Assembly: GCA_002345965.1 (NCBI GenBank)
Contig: DDTF01000030.1
Coordinates: 135,358-199,357 of the forward strand
DNA from: Flammeovirgaceae bacterium UBA2371
GTDB lineage: Bacteria > Bacteroidota > Bacteroidia > Cytophagales > Cyclobacteriaceae
Direction of reading: 5' to 3'
DNA length: 64,000 nucleotides
A model generated the notes under the pieces. It was not told where the DNA came from. It did not search any database and saw nothing but the letters and a program-made list of their open reading frames with translations. Shown here piece by piece: positions 35,944 through 42,798 of this stretch. Within the stretch, counting starts at the first letter, position 1; each line of letters opens with the position of its first letter. The position numbers and the translations under genes were made by a program.

Positions 35944-36390
35944 ATGACACTCGTTAAAAAAACCAATTTCCCATTTTTACGCAATGAAAAATGGATGACC
36001 GATTTCTTTGATACCGATCGATTCTTTGATGCTGATTGGATGAAGCCCTTTGCTGTACCCACATTGCCTGCAGTAAACATCATAGAAGAACCAAAAGAAT
36101 TCATTATTGAACTCGCGGTTCCAGGCTTGAATAAAAAAGATTTTCACATTGAGGTTACAAATGGAATGCTGAACATTTCTGCGGAAAAGGAGTTGGAGAA
36201 TGAGGAAATAGAAAAAAATTATACCAGAAAAGAGTATAATTTCACTCAGTTCAAACGTTCTTTCACGCTTCCAGAAAATGTGAGTGATGAGAAAATTAAG
36301 GCACACTATGAAGATGGTATTTTGAAACTTCAAGTGGCGAAAAAAGAGCTTACTCAGGTTCCACAAAAAAAGGAAATTAAAGTAGCTTGA
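35944..36390 (+). CDS. Small heat-shock protein, Hsp20/alpha-crystallin family
   Basis: The 148-residue chaperone holds unfolding proteins in the cytoplasm. The alpha-crystallin domain spans about 45-135 (FIIELAVPGLNKKDFHIEV, FKRSFTLPENVSDEKIKAHYEDGILKL, ending VAKKEL). A short N-terminal arm and C-terminal QVPQKKEIKVA with an IxV-like motif complete it. The start is fixed by the adjacent strong Shine-Dalgarno. A hairpin terminator follows about 110 bp after the stop. Confidence 0.94.
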   Translation: MTLVKKTNFPFLRNEKWMTDFFDTDRFFDADWMKPFAVPTLPAVNIIEEPKEFIIELAVPGLNKKDFHIEVTNGMLNISAEKELENEEIEKNYTRKEYNFTQFKRSFTLPENVSDEKIKAHYEDGILKLQVAKKELTQVPQKKEIKVA

Positions 36391-36497
36391 TTTCAATAGC
36401 CAAATAAAAACACATAGCCTGAAACCCGCGCCATCTTTACGATTCTTTAAGAATCTTGTTCAAAAGTGAAAGCGCGACCGAATGAGGGCTCTTATCA

Positions 36498-36539
36498 GGA
36501 GGTTGACTCAATGCGTCATGAGTTGGCCTCCTCTTTTTT
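36498..36539 (+). terminator. Rho-independent terminator downstream of hsp20
   Basis: A 13-bp stem (GGAGGTTGACTCA pairing with TGAGTTGGCCTCC through three G-U pairs) and an 8-base loop are followed by TCTTTTTTA. Confidence 0.75.
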
Positions 36540-36593
36540 ATGCCTGTAGCCTATCGCAGTCTATGCCTTCATCAATTTCCCGAAAGCAGGGTG

Positions 36594-36683
36594 ATGGAAA
36601 TAATAATAGATAAATGGAAATTTGATGGATTACGAAGAGGGATCAATTTAATGTTGGCAAAAAGTCATAAAATCTCTTCCTAA
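36594..36683 (+). CDS. Candidate 29-residue microprotein between two terminators
   Basis: An ATG frame encodes MEIIIDKWKFDGLRRG then INLMLAKSHKISS and stops 3 bases before a strong hairpin. It lies alone between the hsp20 terminator and that hairpin, forming a possible short transcription unit of about 190 bp. The preceding GCAGGGTG could act as a weak ribosome-binding site. It may instead be a small RNA. No homologue was recognised. Confidence 0.3.
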   Translation: MEIIIDKWKFDGLRRGINLMLAKSHKISS

Positions 36684-36685
36684 TT

Positions 36686-36728
36686 AGAACGGTGATCTCT
36701 CATGTCTGGTCACCGTTCTTCATTTTTT
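36686..36728 (+). terminator. Rho-independent terminator-like hairpin
   Basis: The 9-bp stem GAACGGTGA / TCACCGTTC is followed by TTCATTTTTT. The T tract favours termination of rightward transcripts; the hairpin also sits just past the stop of the minus-strand gene at 36720. Confidence 0.65.
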
Positions 36729-36893
36729 CCTGACAAGATATACTCCAGCCAGAATCATTCCCAATGCCAATATTTGATCCAAAAAGTCCCACGTTTCCCA
36801 ATTAACAACCTTGGTAGCCCGGTAGATACCAAATGCTAATCCAAGTCCTATATAGAGATAACCTCGTCCATTTCTAAAGCCTGAGTTACTCAT
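36720..36893 (-). CDS. 57-residue two-helix membrane protein
   Basis: The product reads MSNSGFRNGRGYLYIGLGLA... and has two hydrophobic helices (YLYIGLGLAFGIYRA and ILALGMILAGVYLV) around a WETWDFLDQ loop, ending in basic RKK. Its ATG overlaps the stop of the upstream 59-codon gene in TAATG, which implies translational coupling. No family was recognised. Coding character, coupling and a following hairpin support it as real. Confidence 0.65.
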   Translation of the reverse strand: MSNSGFRNGRGYLYIGLGLAFGIYRATKVVNWETWDFLDQILALGMILAGVYLVRKK

Positions 36894-37072
36894 TATTTAC
36901 CATTAAGTTTTTGCTCAATCCTTTCCATGCGCTCAGTTAGTTCCTGAAGTTTATTCAGGATGAGCACATGCGTCTTCTTTGCATCTATACCAACAGGACT
37001 GGAATCACTCTGAATCAGGTTGGCAATCAACTCGTAAGCTTTTGGCTCCACTTCAAAATTTTTATTTTCCAT
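36893..37072 (-). CDS. 59-residue cytoplasmic helical protein
   Basis: The product starts MENKNFEVEPKAYELIANLI and ends with a coiled-coil-like helix (KLQELTERMERIEQKLNGK). It has no signal or membrane segment. It is coupled (TAATG) to the two-helix membrane protein encoded downstream, and the pair may form a small complex. No family was recognised. Confidence 0.65.
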   Translation of the reverse strand: MENKNFEVEPKAYELIANLIQSDSSPVGIDAKKTHVLILNKLQELTERMERIEQKLNGK

Positions 37073-37098
37073 AATAGTTAACTTGTTTACTTATACCA

Positions 37099-37542
37099 TT
37101 ACACTTCCCACTCGTAATAATTGTGTGCTGTATCAAGCTGAAATCCAGCTTTAGGATAAAGATTATTTCCTTCTACATTGGACTTGGCTGTCTCCAACAT
37201 CATTCCACATGCTCCTGAATCACGACAAAGCTCCTTTGCTTTTTCAATTAGAGCTACAGAGATACCTTGTCTTCGATAATTGGGATCCACAAATAAATCA
37301 TTGAGCAACCAAAATCTTTTCATTCTAGTGGAAGAAAATAATGGATACAGTTGTGTGAATCCTGTCATTTGTTGGTTTTCATCGAAAGCAGCAAAGATTA
37401 CAGAATCCTTTTTTTCAATTCGCTCTTTGAGAAAAGATTGTGCAGCCTCCCAGTCAGGTTCTTTTTTGTAAAATATCCGGTACTGATCAAACAGTACAAC
37501 CAACGACCGAAGGTCACTTAATTCTACCTTTCTTATGATCAT
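37099..37542 (-). CDS. GNAT family N-acetyltransferase
   Basis: From ATG 37542 the product has 147 residues beginning MIIRKVELSDLRSLV, the normal GNAT start; the frame extends 26 codons further but without family sequence. The acetyl-CoA loop is YRRQGISVALIEKAKEL after the core strand WLLNDLFVDPN. The late MLETAKSNVEGNNLYPKAGF segment is typical. The substrate is unknown. It is divergent from the Xaa-Pro-like gene. Confidence 0.92.
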   Translation of the reverse strand: MIIRKVELSDLRSLVVLFDQYRIFYKKEPDWEAAQSFLKERIEKKDSVIFAAFDENQQMTGFTQLYPLFSSTRMKRFWLLNDLFVDPNYRRQGISVALIEKAKELCRDSGACGMMLETAKSNVEGNNLYPKAGFQLDTAHNYYEWEV

Positions 37543-37687
37543 ATTGACAGGGTTTATTCGTGTTGCTTTACCTTCTATCAAGATAGATATTTTGTTAATG
37601 ACGCAGCAAAAGTAATGCAACTAATCACTTCACTTCTAACCATTGTTGAAAAGAAATTTAGATCCTAACTCCAACCCGCTATAACCT

Positions 37688-39100
37688 ATGAATTCAGATC
37701 GCAGAACTTTTATAAAAAGAATGGGACTCAGTATTGCCGCTACCAGCCTTGCTGCCGGAAATCTCGCCTGTACTGACTCTTCCTCTTCATTGGCAGGAAA
37801 TTCAGAAAGTCTTTTGGCCACCAGGGAAGGACAACCCGAACCAGCACCTATCGGCTACGATCGCCTTCCTTTGGAATGGTACAAAGCCAACACACAAAGA
37901 TTGAAAGACAAACTGAATCCAAGGGGTATTGAAGCCATCCTAATTCAAAATGACATCAACGCGGTGTACTACACCGGTTGCTTCCGTGGCAGTGGTGAAC
38001 GCACTACCTGGGTATTGTTTCCCTCCAACGAAAAAGATACTGCCTATTGGTATGGCCCGGCCATTGACCGTGATCTAATTACTTCCTGGTGGGCTACTGA
38101 ATTTGAATATTACTTTTGCTTTCCTCATGCAGTGGGAGGATTTCCCAACAAGGGAGAAGTAGTACAAGGTGAAAGAAAAGATCTTTTCGAATGGCTCCTT
38201 GAAGGCCTGGAAAAAAAAGGAATGGCAGGCAAAACCATTGGCACAGACTTTACACCCAATCCCGCTCAATTGGAGATGGCCCGCAAAATATTGCCCGGGA
38301 CCAAATTCGTAAACATCAGCGAGGATTGTCTCCAAATGAAAATCATCAAGACAAAAGAAGAGATTGCACTCTTCCAGCGCACCTATCGCTACTTTGATAA
38401 AGTGCATGCTTTTGCTCGTGATTTTATTCTTGAAAACGGAACCAATGTAACAGACTTTGAAATCGGCCAGGCGCTACAGTTATTCGCCATTCAAATGATA
38501 ATGAAAGATGTGAAGTACGATGGTCGTCCCCATTCCGCAGTGGGCATTGATTCCACCTCACATTATGTACGCACCGGAGTTTCTACGGCTTATCCACATC
38601 CCAATCAATTTTTTTATTCTAAAGTAAAAAAAGGTGAGTCGCTGTACGTCAATACCGACCTGTACCTTGGAGGTATGGGAGGCGAATGTTATCGTAACTA
38701 TCTGATAGCGCCTTGGACGGATCATCAAAGTAAGATGTGGGAAATTGTATCGGACACAGTGCAGATCATGGTCGAAGAAAGTAAGCCAGGTGCTATCTGT
38801 TCAGACGTTGCCTACAAAGTACATCAACATCAGGTGAAAAATGGCATGCAGCAATACATCTATCATCGTCCAGGTCATGGCACGGGACAAAATTTACAAG
38901 GACACCAGGCACCTTACCTGGCACTTGGAGATTACACACCCATGCAGGAAGGAATGATGTTTAGCGTTGAGCCCGGCTTGTATGATTCTGAAAAAGGCAT
39001 TGGCATCAATCCAAGCGACAACCTGCTCATTACCAAAACCGGTGCCGTGCTTATGAGTCGTGTGCCCTTCAGTAAAGAGTGGAGCTACCTTACCTTATAA
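37688..39100 (+). CDS. Tat-exported M24 pita-bread-fold protein lacking metal ligands (creatinase-like)
   Basis: The 470-residue protein begins with a twin-arginine signal (SDRRTFIKRMGLSIAATS) and a possible lipobox (AAGNLACTD). It has an N-terminal creatinase/prolidase-like domain (about 60-210) and a C-terminal M24 domain (about 220-470). Of the five dinuclear metal ligands, Asp (VNTDLYLGG), His (RPGHGTGQN) and one Glu (FSVEPGLYD) remain. The second Asp is replaced (ECYRN where SDITR is usual) and the final Glu becomes Ser in GINPSDNLL. Creatinases are metal-free members of the fold, so a C-N hydrolase without metal is possible. It is convergent with a D-aminoacylase gene. Confidence 0.88.
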   Translation: MNSDRRTFIKRMGLSIAATSLAAGNLACTDSSSSLAGNSESLLATREGQPEPAPIGYDRLPLEWYKANTQRLKDKLNPRGIEAILIQNDINAVYYTGCFRGSGERTTWVLFPSNEKDTAYWYGPAIDRDLITSWWATEFEYYFCFPHAVGGFPNKGEVVQGERKDLFEWLLEGLEKKGMAGKTIGTDFTPNPAQLEMARKILPGTKFVNISEDCLQMKIIKTKEEIALFQRTYRYFDKVHAFARDFILENGTNVTDFEIGQALQLFAIQMIMKDVKYDGRPHSAVGIDSTSHYVRTGVSTAYPHPNQFFYSKVKKGESLYVNTDLYLGGMGGECYRNYLIAPWTDHQSKMWEIVSDTVQIMVEESKPGAICSDVAYKVHQHQVKNGMQQYIYHRPGHGTGQNLQGHQAPYLALGDYTPMQEGMMFSVEPGLYDSEKGIGINPSDNLLITKTGAVLMSRVPFSKEWSYLTL

Positions 39101-39118
39101 AAATAAAATCGTTGTGGT

Positions 39119-40657
39119 CTATTCTTTGCGAAGAAACAGACCATAACGATAATTTTCTTTCTCGTCTGGTGACTTGGCGATTCGACCATTTACAATCACA
39201 TATTCAAATCCTTCTGCCAACCGGTGTGGTTCTTCATAGGTGGCTTTGTCCCTTATTTCTTTTGGATCGAACACAAGTAGGTCGGCTTTGTAACCTACCT
39301 TGATGGCACCTCGCTTTTCCAAACCTACTATCGATGCGGGTAAGTAAGTCATTTTTCGAATTGCATCGGCAAGAGTAAGCGCTTGCTTTTCATTGACATA
39401 GTGCCTGATTATTTTGGCAAACGAACCATAACCTCTAGGGTGATGCATGGTAGGAGAGCCATCGGATGATATGCATGTTAATGAATCCTGCAGCAAAACA
39501 GTCTGCAAATCTTCATTCATAACAAAGTAAGCCCCAGAAGCGCCTTCTGGTCCAACTACATCTATAAGAACGTCTTCAAAGGGAATAGCAAGGGAATCAG
39601 CGACCTGAGCTAGTGTCATGCCGCGCCAATCGCCATTTCCAAATAAAGTAGCATCAGGCCCATTGCGTTTATTAATGCGCTCACGAAGAAAGTTGGCCAG
39701 CTCATCCCTTCGTGCAGCTTTTACTTTCTTATAATCGTTGGGTGCTTTGGCCCATTCAGGAAATACAATTCCTATGCCGGTATAGCTTGCAGTGTATGGG
39801 TATACATCAGCCGTTACATCAATGCCTGCCTGCCTTGCTGAATCAAGTTTGGCCAATAAAAACCTGCCACGTTCAGCACCTTTTCCATACACAACTTTAA
39901 AATGGGAAATATGCACTGGCGCAAAGGCACCTTGAGCGAGCAATTCATTAATTGATTTTTCAACCTGATCGTCATCTTCATTTCTCATGTGGCTCATGAG
40001 GATGCCCTTATTCTCTCCTACTACCTGTACCAATGCAGTCATCTCAGGGGCTTGTGCAAAATACCCCGGAGTGTATTCAAGACCTGTACTCAACCCGTAT
40101 GCGCCCCGTTGAATTCCTTGTCTCAGAATTTCCTGCATTGATGCAAGCTGACTTTCAGTTGGAACAGAAACAAAATCAGTTCCCGATAACTCCCTGAGCG
40201 TGCTGTGGCCAATAAAGGAAAGCACGTTCACACCTAATCCTGAAGCATCAATTTGTGTCATCCACGAAGTGAGATTTTCTGAACCATAACTAAAGCCGTC
40301 TTGTCCCAGACAAATCGTAGTTACCCCCATATGAAGAAAATTCAGAAAGTCTGCATCTACTAAAGGGTCACCATGTGCATGGGCATCTATAAATCCCGGA
40401 GAAAGTATTTTTCCATCGGCATCTATCTTTTTCATTACGGTGATTTTTCGTTCGTCCACATCGCCAACAAACGCAATACTATCGTCACGAACCAACAGAT
40501 CTGCAGTAAACGCCTCTGCACCGGTGCCGTCTAGGATCTTTGCATTGGTAATTAGGATATCAAAACTCCCTGAAGGAGATTCAGATCGTTTGCAGGAATA
40601 GAAAAGTATTCCAATACATACAACCAGAAGGAAATTTAAATAGCATTTTGATCTCAT
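39119..40657 (-). CDS. Lipoprotein N-acyl-D-amino-acid deacylase family amidohydrolase
   Basis: The 512-residue protein starts with a lipoprotein signal (VCIGILFYSCKRSE) and has the D-aminoacylase/amidohydrolase fold: metal motif SPGFIDAHAHGDP, further sites GLSTGLEYTPGYFA, MSHMRNEDD and CISSDGSPTMHHPRGYGSFA, and the C-terminal composite beta-sandwich AIKVGYKADLLVFDP. It should hydrolyse N-acyl-D-amino acids or related D-dipeptides in the periplasm. Its start overlaps the SDR gene end by 4 bp (ATGA), making it the last gene of a cupin-SDR-deacylase operon. Confidence 0.92.
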   Translation of the reverse strand: MRSKCYLNFLLVVCIGILFYSCKRSESPSGSFDILITNAKILDGTGAEAFTADLLVRDDSIAFVGDVDERKITVMKKIDADGKILSPGFIDAHAHGDPLVDADFLNFLHMGVTTICLGQDGFSYGSENLTSWMTQIDASGLGVNVLSFIGHSTLRELSGTDFVSVPTESQLASMQEILRQGIQRGAYGLSTGLEYTPGYFAQAPEMTALVQVVGENKGILMSHMRNEDDDQVEKSINELLAQGAFAPVHISHFKVVYGKGAERGRFLLAKLDSARQAGIDVTADVYPYTASYTGIGIVFPEWAKAPNDYKKVKAARRDELANFLRERINKRNGPDATLFGNGDWRGMTLAQVADSLAIPFEDVLIDVVGPEGASGAYFVMNEDLQTVLLQDSLTCISSDGSPTMHHPRGYGSFAKIIRHYVNEKQALTLADAIRKMTYLPASIVGLEKRGAIKVGYKADLLVFDPKEIRDKATYEEPHRLAEGFEYVIVNGRIAKSPDEKENYRYGLFLRKE

Positions 40658-41415
40658 AAAATATTCTTAATCCATCCTCCGTCTACTGCCAGAGAAACCC
40701 CAGTGATATAGCTTGCTCGTTCACTGGCCAGAAAAGTAACTGCAGCCGCAAATTCTTCGGGTTTTCCGAAACGCCCCAAAGGTATCTCCGTGGTTACATT
40801 AGCTATGGCAGGATTGCCTTCAATCAATTTTGTAAGGCGTGTCGTTTGAGTGTAACCCGGCATCACATTATTTACTGTAATATTATACTCGCCTAACTCA
40901 TTGGACAATGATTTCATCAAACCGACTACTGATGCCCTCACGGCATTGGATAAAATCAGGTTGTTCACCGGTTGCTTCACAGCCTGCGAGGTAATGGAAA
41001 TGATTCGTCCCCATTTTTGATTTTTCATACCGGGCAAGAAGCCATTTACCAACCCTACCGCACTGCCCAATAATTGTTGCATCGCTTTGTCCCAGTCTTG
41101 CTGACTGAAAGATTCAAACTTTCCAGCAGGAGGCCCTCCCGTATTGGTTACCAGAATATCTATTTTACCAAATTCCTTAAGTGTACTAGCAATGATTTGA
41201 TCCCTGTCTTTCGTTATTGAAAGATCTCCTGTTAACGCCAAGACACGCACTCCTGCCACCTTCATTTCATTTTCCGTCTTTTCAAGTGTTTCTTTGTTTC
41301 GGCCGCAAAGAATTATGTCGGCTCCTTCCCTGGCCAATTCCATTGCTACTGCTTTGCCCAGCCCCTGACTGGACGCTGCCACAAAAGCTACTTTACCCTT
41401 AATGCCTAAGTCCAT
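40654..41415 (-). CDS. Short-chain dehydrogenase/reductase with atypical active site
   Basis: From ATG 41415, which overlaps the cupin stop as TAATG, the product has 253 residues. The Rossmann cofactor motif is AASSQGLGKAVA, and NTGGP, GRIISITS and a C-terminal YITGVSLAVDGGW are typical of SDRs. The usual YxxxK catalytic pair is absent: the region reads QPVNNLILSNAVRASVVG, with Asn and Arg in those places. Families with this SNAVRA pattern are known among FabG-like SDRs, and their activity is poorly defined. Confidence 0.9.
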   Translation of the reverse strand: MDLGIKGKVAFVAASSQGLGKAVAMELAREGADIILCGRNKETLEKTENEMKVAGVRVLALTGDLSITKDRDQIIASTLKEFGKIDILVTNTGGPPAGKFESFSQQDWDKAMQQLLGSAVGLVNGFLPGMKNQKWGRIISITSQAVKQPVNNLILSNAVRASVVGLMKSLSNELGEYNITVNNVMPGYTQTTRLTKLIEGNPAIANVTTEIPLGRFGKPEEFAAAVTFLASERASYITGVSLAVDGGWIKNIL

Positions 41416-41783
41416 TATTTTCTTAAGTAATGATCTGATCCATCCAACCAATCTTCACGTGGTGGCGACCACGAATCGATCTCTACCACCTCACCAATCA
41501 TCAATGCTTCGTGCGGCACATTGGAGGGTATGACTACCACATCGCCTGCTTCCAAATCCATCACTTGTTCTTTGTTTTCGCCAAACCAAAACCGCATTTT
41601 GCCAGACACTACTTGTGTAATTTGTTCATGTACATGATGGTGCAATGGCACCACAAAGCCATCCTTAAAATTCATTCTGGCAATCATCATTTTTTCCCCG
41701 GTAATGATTCTTCTTTTCATAGAAGGATTTACTTCCTCCTGAGGTACGGCATCCCAATTTATTTTTTCTACCATGGCGAGCAT
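41415..41783 (-). CDS. Single-domain cupin
   Basis: The 122-residue cytoplasmic protein has cupin motif 1 (VPLHHHVHEQITQVVSGKM, three His plus Glu/Gln) and motif 2 (VVIPSNVPHEALM). This metal-binding pattern is common in small isomerase- or dioxygenase-like cupins, many annotated as of unknown function. It heads the overlapping operon with the SDR and D-aminoacylase-like genes. MLAM allows a start at 41774 as well. Confidence 0.88.
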   Translation of the reverse strand: MLAMVEKINWDAVPQEEVNPSMKRRIITGEKMMIARMNFKDGFVVPLHHHVHEQITQVVSGKMRFWFGENKEQVMDLEAGDVVVIPSNVPHEALMIGEVVEIDSWSPPREDWLDGSDHYLRK

Positions 41784-41967
41784 TTTTTGATTTATAATTA
41801 TTGGTGACTAAGGTAATGCATTTCAATTAATTGTACGATACCGTACATACCTGTACACTTTTGAAGTTTGTCGCTGTATACTGAGCCCAATTTCAGGCGT
41901 AAATGCTACATTTTCCCGCTGGCATGCTACTTGAGGTGAGAGTCAATACCAACCAACCCATATTACC

Positions 41968-42666
41968 ATGCGCATTCTATCCACCCTTGTTTTGCTATTC
42001 ATTGGCACCACTGGCTTCGCACAGCAATCCATAAAAGCTCAGGATATTATCAGAGACATCAACAACGGCACTCCTGTTAATGTCAAAAATGCAACGATAG
42101 AGGGCCACCTTGATTTTACAGATTTAAAAAACAGAAAACATACAGAATCCTCGTTTGATTTTTTCGGGAAAGGAAATGATACTTTTGAGAGCAGCGTTGA
42201 GACCGCCATCAGTTTTGTCAATTGTACCTTTACCGATGACGTAATTGCCTATTATCACGATGAACAAGAGAACGATACTTTTGTTGCGCACTTTGAAGAG
42301 CGGGTAACTTTTCAAAATTGCACCTTCAAAAGAAAGAGTGAGTTTAAATATTCTGAGTTTGAAGAAAGTGCAGATTTCAGCGGATCAATTTTCAATCGTG
42401 AAGCCAATTTCAAATATGCCGAGTTTTCAGATGCACCCAATTTCAATAAATCCAATTTCCGGGACGATGCCAACTTCAAGTATGCTGAATTTCCACAAGG
42501 AGCATCTTTCGAAGCAGCCACCTTTATGCAATTGGCCAACTTTAAATACACTAAATTCAGAACCCCTCTCAATGTCTCTAACATTTCATTCAGGGGTGAA
42601 GAAGACTTTAAATATACCAAAGTGGACGGGCAGAGTTTTACAGCCTATCTTTTAAAGAACCGTTAA
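41968..42666 (+). CDS. Secreted pentapeptide-repeat protein
   Basis: The 232-residue protein has a signal peptide (LVLLFIGTTGFAQ) and a C-terminal array in which Phe recurs at alternating 5- and 6-residue spacing (11-residue units such as EANFKYAEFSD, APNFNKSNFRD). Every second unit carries FKY. This is the Pentapeptide_3 type of right-handed quadrilateral beta-helix. An N-terminal part (about 22-110) includes similar but looser units (FVNCTFTDD, FQNCTFKRK). Function is unknown; the protein is probably periplasmic or outer-membrane-associated. Confidence 0.9.
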   Translation: MRILSTLVLLFIGTTGFAQQSIKAQDIIRDINNGTPVNVKNATIEGHLDFTDLKNRKHTESSFDFFGKGNDTFESSVETAISFVNCTFTDDVIAYYHDEQENDTFVAHFEERVTFQNCTFKRKSEFKYSEFEESADFSGSIFNREANFKYAEFSDAPNFNKSNFRDDANFKYAEFPQGASFEAATFMQLANFKYTKFRTPLNVSNISFRGEEDFKYTKVDGQSFTAYLLKNR

Positions 42667-42798
42667 AAGGCACATACCCCAAAAAAAGAGTCGAAATTCG
42701 CTTGATTAAAGGTCTTTTATAAAGCAATTAGACCTCTTATCAAGAGTATTCTGCTTTAAGCTGTTATTCAATTTAATTTGTATTGAAATCAGCACAAT

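Noticed and set aside
42667..42798. Possible terminator (AGGTCT...AGACCT) after the pentapeptide gene
   Set aside because: Only a 6-bp stem with a loop of about 19 bases and no T tract.
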